Below are positions 33,429 to 41,987 of a DNA stretch of 60,453 bases, piece by piece. The notes below the pieces were generated by a model. That model was not told the origin of the DNA, ran no database searches, and was given only the letters and a program-made list of their open reading frames with translations. This stretch comes from an uncultured SAR86 cluster bacterium. Its GTDB lineage: Bacteria; Pseudomonadota; Gammaproteobacteria; Magnimaribacterales; D2472. Within the stretch, counting starts at the first letter, position 1. Each line of letters begins with the position of its first letter. A program made the translations under genes and the position numbers. Location of the stretch: the NCBI GenBank assembly GCA_902551185.1, contig CACDCN010000001.1, forward strand, positions 67,049 through 127,501, written 5' to 3'.

Positions 33429-34130
33429 ATGGTAAAAAATAAATTTAATCCCGGAATAAGAATAACAATATTTTTTGTTTTTTTTGCTATTTTATTCTTC
33501 TCTCTTGGCCTTTGGCAGATCGAAAGAGGCCAGGCAAAAACTATTATATTGGCTGAGTTTGAAGATAATTTAAGTAAGACTCCTGTATACCTCAATCAGG
33601 AATCAAAAAAGTGGGACAGGGTTTATTTAAAAGGTAAATGGGATAATTCAAAACAGATATTAGTAGACAACGTTATTAATAGAGGTGTTGTTGGATACAA
33701 GGTTTTAACGCCGTTAAGAATTATAGAAACAAATCAATTGATTCTTGTTGATAGAGGATGGGTTAAGCAAAATAAATATAGAGAAATCCTTCCTAACATT
33801 GAATTAGTAGAGGCCGATGAGATCGTTAGCGGGATTCTTGAATACCCAGAACTAGGGCTTGTTTTATCAGAAGATTTAGTTTCAAAAGAGTGGCCTAAGA
33901 TTTCACAAACGAAGAACCTTGAAGTTATCTCAAAGGAATATGATGAATTTATTTACCCCATGATTTTATTAGCTGACCCCATTCTTAAAAACAGCTTAGA
34001 ATATATTAAAATTACTCCTACAAATATGACGCCAACAAAACATTATGGATACTCTGCACAATGGTTTTTAATGTTTTTAGTCTTATGTTTAATGTACCTT
34101 TGGTATGGATTTAAAAAAAATGAGAAATAA
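33429..34130 (+). CDS. SURF1 family cytochrome oxidase biogenesis protein
   Basis: SURF1 (Shy1) assists heme a insertion into subunit I. The 233-residue protein has a membrane helix at each end and the conserved N-terminal LGLWQIERGQAK, the central VLTPLRI and VDRGWVKQN, and the C-terminal NMTPTKHYGYSAQWFLM. It is divergent from the DUF2909-like gene with a 34-base gap and begins the second cox transcription unit (surf1, a SCO-like gene, ctaA, ctaB and sco). Confidence 0.92.
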   Translation: MVKNKFNPGIRITIFFVFFAILFFSLGLWQIERGQAKTIILAEFEDNLSKTPVYLNQESKKWDRVYLKGKWDNSKQILVDNVINRGVVGYKVLTPLRIIETNQLILVDRGWVKQNKYREILPNIELVEADEIVSGILEYPELGLVLSEDLVSKEWPKISQTKNLEVISKEYDEFIYPMILLADPILKNSLEYIKITPTNMTPTKHYGYSAQWFLMFLVLCLMYLWYGFKKNEK

Positions 34131-34671
34131 GTTTTTTTTAGCAGCAATATTATTAACTCCAATATTGGTAGTATCACTCTCATCTCTTTACTTTGTTATG
34201 GGCAACTCTCCAGAGGGCACCAAGAACAATGGAGTCTTCTTTAAAAGCTATTTTGAATTTAATCAATTTAAAAACGAAAAAGGCAACCCAGATCTTATAA
34301 ATTTTGATGATGGTAAATGGGTTCTGTCTGTATATGTTACAAATATAGAGGCAAGCAAAGAATCTATATATTTAATGAGACAATTAAATGTTGCACTTAA
34401 TAGAGACATAAATAAATTAAAACGAGTGATATTTTATTCTAATAGTCTTCTTGAAAGAGATTTGCTGGATATTAAATCTCAATATCCAAGAGTTGAACTT
34501 GTTGAAGATAAGAATGGTGTTTTATTAAATGTTTTACAGAAAAACTCTAAGTTAAATTTTAATATTGATAATCCTATTTTTATAATCGACCCATATGGAA
34601 GAGCGGTAATGTATTTTAACCCGGGCACCGATCCAAAATTAATTTTAAAAGATTTAAAGGTACTAATTTAA
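34120..34671 (+). CDS. Cytochrome oxidase locus membrane protein, thioredoxin-fold-like
   Basis: The 183-residue protein has an N-terminal membrane anchor (about 4-24) and a periplasmic domain with WVLSVYVTN, YLMRQLNVALNRD and IFIIDPYGRAVMYF. This layout resembles the uncharacterised SCO/thioredoxin-like protein between surf1 and ctaA in Pseudomonas-type clusters. No cysteine pair is present where I would expect CxxxC, so a redox or copper-binding role is doubtful. Start is ATG 34120 (an ATG at 34105 is possible); it overlaps surf1. It ends on the ctaA start. Confidence 0.65.
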   Translation: MRNKFFLAAILLTPILVVSLSSLYFVMGNSPEGTKNNGVFFKSYFEFNQFKNEKGNPDLINFDDGKWVLSVYVTNIEASKESIYLMRQLNVALNRDINKLKRVIFYSNSLLERDLLDIKSQYPRVELVEDKNGVLLNVLQKNSKLNFNIDNPIFIIDPYGRAVMYFNPGTDPKLILKDLKVLI

Positions 34672-35645
34672 TGAATCAAATTACAAAATTATCTTTTATT
34701 GGAATATGTATGGCTTTTGTTGTAATTGCATTAGGTGCATGGACTAGATTAGTTGATGCGGGCCTTGGTTGCCCAGACTGGCCAGGCTGCTATGGGTTTA
34801 TAGTCTTTCCAACCAATGAGGCTGAAATTGCTCTAGCAGAAAGCAGGTATCCAATGTTTCCATATGATATCAATAAAGCAATTCCAGAGGTTGTTCATAG
34901 ATATTTTGCTGCCGCTTTAGGCTTGGTTGCAATATTTTTAGTTTACCTTTCTTTTAAAAATACAAAAGACAGGTCAATTAGGGGCTGGTCAATATTTCTT
35001 TTATTTTTTATATGCTGCCAAGGCTTATTTGGTTATTTGACAGTAAGCTTAAAATTATTACCAATAATAGTTACAACACATCTATTTGGAGGATTTGCAA
35101 CATTAACTTTATTTTATTTTCTTTATTTAAAATCTCGTAATTTTGAAATCTTCAATCAAATTAATATTTCAAACTTAAAGGTAATCGCTGGTATAGCTTT
35201 TTTAGTATTAATATTGCAGATTTTTCTTGGAGTATGGACTAGCACCAACTATGCATCATTAGCATGTGCCGACTTTCCTACCTGTCAGGGGAGCTATTTA
35301 CCAGAAATGGACTTTAAGAGCGGATTTAATTTAAATCAAGAAGTTGGCCCAAATTATCTATATGGTTTACTTGATAATCCCGCTAGAGTAGCGATTCATT
35401 ATTCCCATAGAGTAACAGCAATATTAGTAACAATATTGTTTTTAATATTGATGTCTAGGTTATGGTTTTCCAATGCAGCTCCATTAGCATCAACTCTCGG
35501 CATTCTATTGTTAACGCAAATAACATTAGGAATAATTAATGTTGTGTATGTTTTGCCTTTATATGTGGCTATTGCGCATAACTTAGTGGCAGCATGCTTA
35601 TTGCTTGCATTATTTACAATAAACTATCTTGCTTGGAAAAAATGA
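34671..35645 (+). CDS. ctaA: Heme A synthase
   Basis: CtaA oxidises the C8 methyl group of heme O to the formyl group of heme A. The 324-residue protein has eight predicted membrane helices. Typical segments are GAWTRLVDAGLGCPDWPGCYG with its conserved cysteines, PEVVHRYFAA (heme-ligand histidine), and the second half repeat ADFPTCQG and AIHYSHRVTA. It feeds the aa3-type oxidase encoded upstream and overlaps ctaB by 4 bases. Confidence 0.95.
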   Translation: MNQITKLSFIGICMAFVVIALGAWTRLVDAGLGCPDWPGCYGFIVFPTNEAEIALAESRYPMFPYDINKAIPEVVHRYFAAALGLVAIFLVYLSFKNTKDRSIRGWSIFLLFFICCQGLFGYLTVSLKLLPIIVTTHLFGGFATLTLFYFLYLKSRNFEIFNQINISNLKVIAGIAFLVLILQIFLGVWTSTNYASLACADFPTCQGSYLPEMDFKSGFNLNQEVGPNYLYGLLDNPARVAIHYSHRVTAILVTILFLILMSRLWFSNAAPLASTLGILLLTQITLGIINVVYVLPLYVAIAHNLVAACLLLALFTINYLAWKK

Positions 35646-36508
35646 CACTGCTGAAGAGCTATTATCAATTATGTAAACCCAATGTTGTTTATATGATGTT
35701 GATCTGTGCATTTGTAGGAATGCTCTTAGCAGAAGAAACAGTAAGATCTTTTGGTTATTTGTTTGTTGCTTTAAGTGGTATAGCATTATGCTCAGCCTCT
35801 GCCGCTGCAATTAATCAGGTGATCGATAGAAATACTGATGCCTCGATGACAAGAACTGATCAAAGACCACTTCCTAAAGGAGAGTTATCTGCAACCCATG
35901 CCTCAGTATTTGCTTTTGTTATTGGAGTGATAGGAGCCTTGATTTTATATTTTTATGTAAACACTTTGACAATGATACTTACTATCGCATCTTTAATAGG
36001 CTATGCATTTATTTATACAATATATTTAAAAAGAGCCACTCCTCAAAATATTGTCATAGGCGGATTAGCTGGTGCAGCGCCACCTCTATTGGGATGGGCA
36101 TCTATTACCAATACTATTGATCCATATGCTTTATTGTTGGTCTTAATAATTTTTGTTTGGACACCACCTCATTTTTGGGCATTAGCAATTTACCGTAAGG
36201 ATGAATATGCCAAAGAATCTATTCCCATGCTTCCAGTCACTCATGGAATTGTATTTACAAAATTACAAATAGTCCTTTATACAATTATTCTATTCATAGT
36301 TAGTCTCTTACCATATGTGGTGCTTATGTCAGGACCGATATATCTTTATTCTGCATTAATACTTAGCAGTATATTTTTATACTCTTCGGTTAAACTTTAT
36401 TTCAGTAGCGATGATGAAGATGCTATGAAAACTTTTCAATTTTCTATTTATTACATCTTTTTAATCTTTTTAGCATTATTGGTGGACCACTTTATAATAT
36501 TGAGTTAA
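35642..36508 (+). CDS. ctaB: Protoheme IX farnesyltransferase (heme O synthase)
   Basis: CtaB (CyoE) attaches a farnesyl group to heme B to make heme O, the substrate of CtaA. The frame is open from 35594, but an ATG at 35642 overlaps the ctaA stop (ATGA) and gives 288 residues, which fits the family. The prenyltransferase motif is NQVIDRNTDASMTRTDQRPL, and the second acidic region is around WTPPHFWALAIYRKDEY. It has about eight to nine membrane helices. Confidence 0.95.
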   Translation: MTLLKSYYQLCKPNVVYMMLICAFVGMLLAEETVRSFGYLFVALSGIALCSASAAAINQVIDRNTDASMTRTDQRPLPKGELSATHASVFAFVIGVIGALILYFYVNTLTMILTIASLIGYAFIYTIYLKRATPQNIVIGGLAGAAPPLLGWASITNTIDPYALLLVLIIFVWTPPHFWALAIYRKDEYAKESIPMLPVTHGIVFTKLQIVLYTIILFIVSLLPYVVLMSGPIYLYSALILSSIFLYSSVKLYFSSDDEDAMKTFQFSIYYIFLIFLALLVDHFIILS

Positions 36509-37146
36509 TGACTATAAAAACAAATATATTGTTGATTGTGATTTTCATGATCACTGTTGTAGGACTGTTCATAAATAAATTAACAACCCCACGAATCTTA
36601 AGTGCAAACGAACTTTTAGCGAACGGGCTTTATTTATTTGAAAACCCTAAACAAATATCTGACTTTAGTTTTTATTCAGCAAATAAGACCGAATTTACAA
36701 AATCTGATCTTATTGGGAAATGGACTTTGATGTACTTTGGATTCACCAGATGCCCAGACGAATGCCCAACAACTATGTATCAGATGTCTAAATTAATAAA
36801 AGTATTAAGAGAAAAAGAATTTCCTTTAGAAGACAAACAATGGGTGTTGGTTTCGATCGATCCTGAAAGAGATACCCCAGAGGTTGTTGATAAATATGCA
36901 AAGGGTTTTGATAAGGATTTTATGGGAGTTGAAAATATAAGACCAATGCTTTTAAGTCTAGCTACTCAACTATCTGTAAATAATGTAATGCCAAATGATG
37001 ACTTAACAGATCATTCTCACTTAGATAATCATGTAAACAATATTATTCTTTTAAATCCAGCAGGGGAGTTCGCAGGAATCTTTAGACCGCCATTTGATGT
37101 CTCTAGACTTTCATTGACTTATCAGTCTGTGGTAAGTCAGCAATAG
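36508..37146 (+). CDS. SCO1/SenC family copper chaperone
   Basis: SCO proteins deliver copper to the CuA site of subunit II. The 212-residue protein has an N-terminal membrane anchor (about 7-24) and a thioredoxin-like domain with YFGFTRCPDECPTTM, the CxxxC copper site. The later DHSHLDNHVNN supplies the histidine ligand region. It ends the cox assembly operon. Its stop is one base from the stop of the facing oxidoreductase gene. Confidence 0.93.
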   Translation: MTIKTNILLIVIFMITVVGLFINKLTTPRILSANELLANGLYLFENPKQISDFSFYSANKTEFTKSDLIGKWTLMYFGFTRCPDECPTTMYQMSKLIKVLREKEFPLEDKQWVLVSIDPERDTPEVVDKYAKGFDKDFMGVENIRPMLLSLATQLSVNNVMPNDDLTDHSHLDNHVNNIILLNPAGEFAGIFRPPFDVSRLSLTYQSVVSQQ

Positions 37147-37147
37147 A

Positions 37148-38146
37148 TTACATAGTTATTATTACTTTGCCTTTAGCTTTTCTATCTTTTAAATGAGCTA
37201 TAGCTTTTGCCCCATCATCGAGAGAGAAAGAATCAGAAACCTCTGGGTTTATTTTACTTTCAGAATGTAATTTAAATAGTTCTTCAAAATTTTTCTTATT
37301 TTCTTCTGGATTCATTCCTACCCAAGCGCCCCAAAAAACACCCACTATTTTCATGCCTTTCAATAAGGCAAGATTAATAGGTATTTTAGGTATTTCGCCT
37401 GCGGCAAAACCAATTACTAAATATCTACCATCCCATGCTGTTGCTCTAATACATGGTTCAGAATATGAGTTACCAACTGGGTCATACACAACATTAGCGC
37501 CCACACCCCCAGTTAATTCTTTTATTTTTCCAGATAATTCTTTTTGTTGATCTCTATCAAGTTTCCCGGTTGGATAAACAAACCCTTCATTAGCACCATG
37601 CTGTTTACATAAATTAACTTTTTCTTCAGTTGAAGCTGCAGCTATAACTTTAGCTCCCATTGCTTTTCCTAATTCAACCGTGGCCAGACCTACTCCGCCA
37701 GCTGCACCAAGAACAAGTAATGTTTCACCTTCTTTCAGTTCTGCTCTTTGTTTTAAGGCATACAAAGAGGTTCCATATGTCATTGGAAGGGCAGCCGCTG
37801 TTTCAAAACTCATAGAATCAGGAATTTTCATTACAGAGTTTTGATGGGCAACAATTTTTTCAGCAAAAGCACCTAATCCAGTCATTGCAAAGACTCTATC
37901 GCCAACGGCAATGTCTTCTACTCCTTCTCCAACGGCTGAAACAGTTCCTGCAGATTCACCTCCAGGCGAAAATGGCAATTCAGGTTGAAACTGATATAAA
38001 CCTTGAATCATTAATACATCTGGGAAGTTAACACTTGCTGCCTTATTTTCAATTAAGACATGCTCTGGTTGTATTTCTGGATCTGGCACTTCATTAATTT
38101 GTAATTTATCAGGAGGACCAAGTTCAACACACTGTAAAGCTTTCAT
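37148..38146 (-). CDS. NADPH:quinone oxidoreductase-like zinc-independent MDR protein
   Basis: This medium-chain dehydrogenase/reductase family protein has 332 residues. It has the N-terminal domain with VNFPDVLMIQGLYQ and FSPGGESAGTVSAVGEG and a nucleotide-binding motif LGAAGGVGLATVELGKAMGA. No structural zinc cysteine cluster was seen, which fits the quinone oxidoreductase (QOR) group that uses NADPH to reduce quinones or enones. The natural substrate cannot be told. It follows gshA in the same direction, with a 9-base gap. Confidence 0.85.
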   Translation of the reverse strand: MKALQCVELGPPDKLQINEVPDPEIQPEHVLIENKAASVNFPDVLMIQGLYQFQPELPFSPGGESAGTVSAVGEGVEDIAVGDRVFAMTGLGAFAEKIVAHQNSVMKIPDSMSFETAAALPMTYGTSLYALKQRAELKEGETLLVLGAAGGVGLATVELGKAMGAKVIAAASTEEKVNLCKQHGANEGFVYPTGKLDRDQQKELSGKIKELTGGVGANVVYDPVGNSYSEPCIRATAWDGRYLVIGFAAGEIPKIPINLALLKGMKIVGVFWGAWVGMNPEENKKNFEELFKLHSESKINPEVSDSFSLDDGAKAIAHLKDRKAKGKVIITM

Positions 38147-38155
38147 AATATTTTC

Positions 38156-39661
38156 CTATATATCTAAATTGTAATTTCCAACATATTCATCCATCTCTTC
38201 TTTTGAATTTATTGGAATTTTATTTAATTCGTTTAATGATAACTCCGCTTCTTTTTTTATACTATTAATATTTGTACTTGTATCTGATTTTAAGGTTTCT
38301 AGATTAATTTTTGCTTTCTCAAGTCCTTTTTGGTGATGAGTCTGATTTGTAACCTCTCCTTTTAGACAGTTCTTTACATAGTTAATCGAATCTAAAAATC
38401 CTTCACTTTCATTAAAGAAATTTGCCACCTCTTTTAATTCTTTAAATATTTTCTCTTTTGCAGCACTGATGTTTATTTTCCCCCCATCAATAAACACTTC
38501 TGTATTTTCATTCCTTCCACCATATATAGTTGCTTGATCATTTTTATCTATAAGATCTTTTTCTTCAGATGAAATTTTAGGACTGTCTTTAATAAGGCAG
38601 TATATAAGAACAAGATCAAGAAACCTCATATGGTGTTTTGAGATACCTGTAATGTCATGAGGTGATAAATCGATCCCTCTTATTTCTAAATATTCTATAC
38701 CAAAATTTTTTAACAATTCATATGGCCTCATATTATTAGATGCTGATCTTTTAGGCCTTATAGAGTCATAGTACTCATTTTCAATTTGAATAATGCCTGA
38801 AGAAATTTGCTGATAATTTTCTTCTGCATCTCTTAAACCTCTATCTTCAAATTCTGGATATGGAATGGTAATAGCATCTTTAATCTTTTTAAGAAAACTC
38901 TCTAATGAGTTGTATTTAATATCAAGATTACGCTGTGCTTTACTTTGATAGCCTATCTCACTCATCCTTAAAGAAGTTGCATCTTTAAGATACATATCTT
39001 CATTATTTAATTTTTCAAGATTGTGTTTTCTTCCATTTATAAATGATTTATCCACAATATTTGTTTGCCCAAACTCAGACAATATAAACCAAAAAATTCT
39101 TTTGAAATTTCTTACAAGACCAAGATACGCTTTATTTATATTTTCTTGATCATTCGATTGAGTAAAGATAGATAAAGACTCTGGTTTTATCGAAAAATTA
39201 TAGTGCATTCCAGAAACACATTGCATCGTAGGCCCATATCTAACTTTTAAACCTCTTCTATAGACATGTTTAAGTAAACCAATATTACTTTGGTGATAAT
39301 AACCAAGATTTATATCTGATTCATTTTCTATTTTCGGCGGCATAGAGAAAGGCCAAAGCATTTCATCATCTTCGATATTTTGAGCTACAAAAACATGAAG
39401 TGAATAAAGAAAATTGTAAAGACTGTCTATATTTTCAAAAACTGGAGTAACTAGTTCTAACTGAGCTTCAGCAAAATCTGTGGTAATAAATTTATTTGTA
39501 AGCGCGGAACCAAGTGATTCTGGATGAGGGCTTTTAGAAATATAACCATCTGAATCTACTCTAAAGAATTCTTTCTCTATCCCTCTCCTTATTACTAATG
39601 TATTAAAAAACCCATCATTTTTTAATTTGGTTAGTTTATTTGTTAATGATTCATTAGTCAT
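38156..39661 (-). CDS. gshA: Glutamate-cysteine ligase
   Basis: GshA makes gamma-glutamylcysteine, the first step of glutathione synthesis. The 501-residue protein matches the gammaproteobacterial (E. coli type) family: [37 protein letters not shown], and [15 protein letters not shown] [13 protein letters not shown]. An ATG at 39661 is preferred; the frame could begin one codon earlier at a TTG. It overlaps the end of pckA by 8 bases, which suggests coupling between two genes with no obvious pathway link. Confidence 0.93.
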   Translation of the reverse strand: MTNESLTNKLTKLKNDGFFNTLVIRRGIEKEFFRVDSDGYISKSPHPESLGSALTNKFITTDFAEAQLELVTPVFENIDSLYNFLYSLHVFVAQNIEDDEMLWPFSMPPKIENESDINLGYYHQSNIGLLKHVYRRGLKVRYGPTMQCVSGMHYNFSIKPESLSIFTQSNDQENINKAYLGLVRNFKRIFWFILSEFGQTNIVDKSFINGRKHNLEKLNNEDMYLKDATSLRMSEIGYQSKAQRNLDIKYNSLESFLKKIKDAITIPYPEFEDRGLRDAEENYQQISSGIIQIENEYYDSIRPKRSASNNMRPYELLKNFGIEYLEIRGIDLSPHDITGISKHHMRFLDLVLIYCLIKDSPKISSEEKDLIDKNDQATIYGGRNENTEVFIDGGKINISAAKEKIFKELKEVANFFNESEGFLDSINYVKNCLKGEVTNQTHHQKGLEKAKINLETLKSDTSTNINSIKKEAELSLNELNKIPINSKEEMDEYVGNYNLDI

Positions 39662-41198
39662 CAAATCCTGGACCGGCTGACACTATTTCAGGTTGTACAT
39701 TATATTTTTTAAAGTTCTCTTGGAATTGCGAGACTAAATCTTTTAATTGTTTTTGATATTCTTCTTTATCATTCCAGTTATTAATTGGATTTAATAATTT
39801 TGAATCAACCCCACGAACTAACAAAGGTACTTCTAGGTTCAGACCAGGTATGTTCTCTGTTTCTACTTCATGCAGCTCTCCATCTTGAATCGCATTTACT
39901 ATTCTTCTTGTCACAGGAATATCAAATCTAGAACCAACCCCATAAGGTCCTCCTGTCCAACCAGTATTTACAAGGAACACCTTAGAACCAAACTCTTCAA
40001 TACGCTTAATAAGAAGATCGGCATATACATTTGCCGGTCTTGGAAAAAATGGGGCTCCAAAGCATGTAGAGAACGTTGATTGAATAGGGGCTCCAGCCCC
40101 TCTTTCAGTAGAGCCAAGTTTTGCAGTATAACCACTTAAAAAGTGATAAGCTGCACTTTTTCTAGATAAGATTGATACTGGCGGCATCACTCCAGTTAAA
40201 TCACAAGTTAAGAAAATAATAGTTTTTGGTTCACCGGCAGCATTTTCTTTAATAGCATTTTCGATATGCGATCTAGGGTAACAACATCTTCCATTCTCAG
40301 AAATAGAAATATTAGAGTAATCTGGTTCGTTGTTATCATTTAGATATACATTCTCAATTACACTTCCATGTTTAATAGCTTTATAAATTACTGGTTCGTT
40401 TTCTTCTGATAAATTTACTGTCTTTGCATAACATCCGCCTTCAAAATTAAAAACAGAACCTTTGCTCCAGCCATGCTCGTCATCTCCTATAAGAGAACAT
40501 TTAGTATCAGCTGAGAGTGTTGTTTTGCCTGTTCCAGATAATCCGAAAAATAAAGTTACATTATTATTTTTATTTATATTTGCTGAGCAATGCATAGGCA
40601 AAACATCTTTGTCAGTTAGTAAGAAATTTTGAACTGAGAACATAGATTTTTTTAATTCACCTGCATATTTCATGCCTGCAATTATTACCTTTCTCTCAGA
40701 AAAATTAATAACGATGCAACTCTCTGAATTCGTGCCATCTTCTTCAGGAACACATTCAAAGTTTGCTGCACTCAGTATCTCCCATTTTATTTTATTAAGA
40801 GGATTAAAATCATCAGTACATATGAAAATTAATCTAGCGAACAATGAATGCCATGCTGTTTCAGTAGTAACTTTGACTGGTAAATAATGTTCTGGATGTG
40901 CGCCTACATGGACATCTGAAGTATAACTATTCCCTTTAGATAAATAAGATTCAACCTTATCCCAAAGACTATTGAATCTTTCTCTATCAAAAGGTTTATT
41001 TATTTCACCCCATTCAATTAAATCTTCCGTATGTGCCTCTTTTACTATAAATCTATCGTTTGGGCTTCTTGACGACCTTTCTCCAGTATTCGTAGAAAAT
41101 GCACCATTACTTGCAATAATACCTTCTTTATTTGCAACAGCGGCATCAATTAGTTGTTCAGTGCTCAAATTGAGAGGTTCTTGTGTTTGAGTATTCAT
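39654..41198 (-). CDS. pckA: Phosphoenolpyruvate carboxykinase (ATP)
   Basis: PckA converts oxaloacetate and ATP to phosphoenolpyruvate, CO2 and ADP, the entry to gluconeogenesis. The 514-residue protein has the kinase P-loop [13 protein letters not shown], the metal-binding [12 protein letters not shown], and [27 protein letters not shown] -10 candidate on the minus strand (41214-41219) sits only about 16 bases from the ATG, so the leader may be very short. The upstream region holds a long palindrome. No Shine-Dalgarno is visible before the ATG at 41198. Confidence 0.96.
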   Translation of the reverse strand: MNTQTQEPLNLSTEQLIDAAVANKEGIIASNGAFSTNTGERSSRSPNDRFIVKEAHTEDLIEWGEINKPFDRERFNSLWDKVESYLSKGNSYTSDVHVGAHPEHYLPVKVTTETAWHSLFARLIFICTDDFNPLNKIKWEILSAANFECVPEEDGTNSESCIVINFSERKVIIAGMKYAGELKKSMFSVQNFLLTDKDVLPMHCSANINKNNNVTLFFGLSGTGKTTLSADTKCSLIGDDEHGWSKGSVFNFEGGCYAKTVNLSEENEPVIYKAIKHGSVIENVYLNDNNEPDYSNISISENGRCCYPRSHIENAIKENAAGEPKTIIFLTCDLTGVMPPVSILSRKSAAYHFLSGYTAKLGSTERGAGAPIQSTFSTCFGAPFFPRPANVYADLLIKRIEEFGSKVFLVNTGWTGGPYGVGSRFDIPVTRRIVNAIQDGELHEVETENIPGLNLEVPLLVRGVDSKLLNPINNWNDKEEYQKQLKDLVSQFQENFKKYNVQPEIVSAGPGFDD

Positions 41199-41204
41199 AT
41201 TTAA

Positions 41205-41287
41205 CTAACAAATATTATAGGTACTTGGGGGAGATAATTATATATGTAGAGGAAATAATTATGTACCTATAATATTAGCCTTGTTAG
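41205..41287. promoter_or_regulatory. Long palindrome over the pckA promoter region
   Basis: A perfect 14-base inverted repeat, AATATTATAGGTAC (41211-41224) and GTACCTATAATATT (41263-41276), is extended by outer arms CTAACAA (41205-41211) and TTGTTAG (41281-41287) after a small bulge. Two copies of the self-complementary ATAATTAT lie inside. Each 14-base arm contains TATAAT on opposite strands, so the left arm holds the likely pckA -10 element. It could be an operator for a symmetrical regulator or an RNA/DNA hairpin. Confidence 0.7.
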
Positions 41288-41374
41288 CAATTAATTAAAT
41301 TAACATGTAGTGTAGTAAAATTTATTTGCTAAAAAAAGTCAATATTTAAACAAAATGCTTATTTTATAACGATT

Positions 41375-41418
41375 AAAAGCTATTATTTTTGTAGTTTTGC
41401 TACAAATTTATAGCTTTT
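41375..41418 (-). terminator. Hairpin after dsbB, probable terminator
   Basis: Two nested inverted repeats form a hairpin: outer AAAAGCTAT (41375-41383) with ATAGCTTTT (41410-41418), and inner TTGTAG (41389-41394) with CTACAA (41400-41405). The outer arm reaches the dsbB stop codon. On the minus strand the stem is followed by only a short U run, so it is an AT-rich and imperfect intrinsic terminator; it could work in both directions. Confidence 0.6.
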
Positions 41419-41924
41419 TAGCTATTTTTTAATTTAAATATAGTGCAAATTAGAAACACTAAAAAGAATATAAGACCCCATTCTGCAAAATTAAATACAA
41501 ACCTCCACCCATCTTCTGCACAACTAGGTCCGCCTGCAAGAGTTTTCTTTATAGCCTCTATAATTCCAAAGTATTCAACTTGAGTATTAAAAGGCATTCC
41601 GCAGCCAGAAAGTTGAGAAATATCCTCAATCGACATGTTTTGGATATAAATTTGTCTAGTTGTTACCAAGAGACCGATAAGAGATGAAATCATTATTAGC
41701 AATTGGCCAATAATAGGTTTCTTCAAAAGAATTCCAATAATTGCAGATAAAGCAATTAAACCAAAAACATACCTTGTTAATATACACATTGGGCATGCTT
41801 GCAGATAAAGAAACTTATCCATGACAACTGCTATCAAAATAATCATTATTGCTGAAATAGCTACAGCTAACTCAAAGTACATTTGATATATATGCTTAAT
41901 AAATTCTGAAATATTTTTATACAT
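41418..41924 (-). CDS. dsbB: Disulfide bond formation protein B
   Basis: DsbB reoxidises periplasmic DsbA and passes electrons to quinone. The 168-residue protein has four membrane helices. The first redox pair is the CPMC motif near residue 44, and the second periplasmic pair is formed by the cysteine in QLSGCGMPF and the one in GGPSCAEDGW. The first cytoplasmic-side arginine following CPMC (LTRYVF) is conserved as well. A dsbA gene is present in this window at 46484. Confidence 0.93.
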   Translation of the reverse strand: MYKNISEFIKHIYQMYFELAVAISAIMIILIAVVMDKFLYLQACPMCILTRYVFGLIALSAIIGILLKKPIIGQLLIMISSLIGLLVTTRQIYIQNMSIEDISQLSGCGMPFNTQVEYFGIIEAIKKTLAGGPSCAEDGWRFVFNFAEWGLIFFLVFLICTIFKLKNS

Positions 41925-41987
41925 TTTTATCTAATTTTTTCCATTATAGAAAAACAAGGGTCATAATACATTATATAAAAGTGAAAC

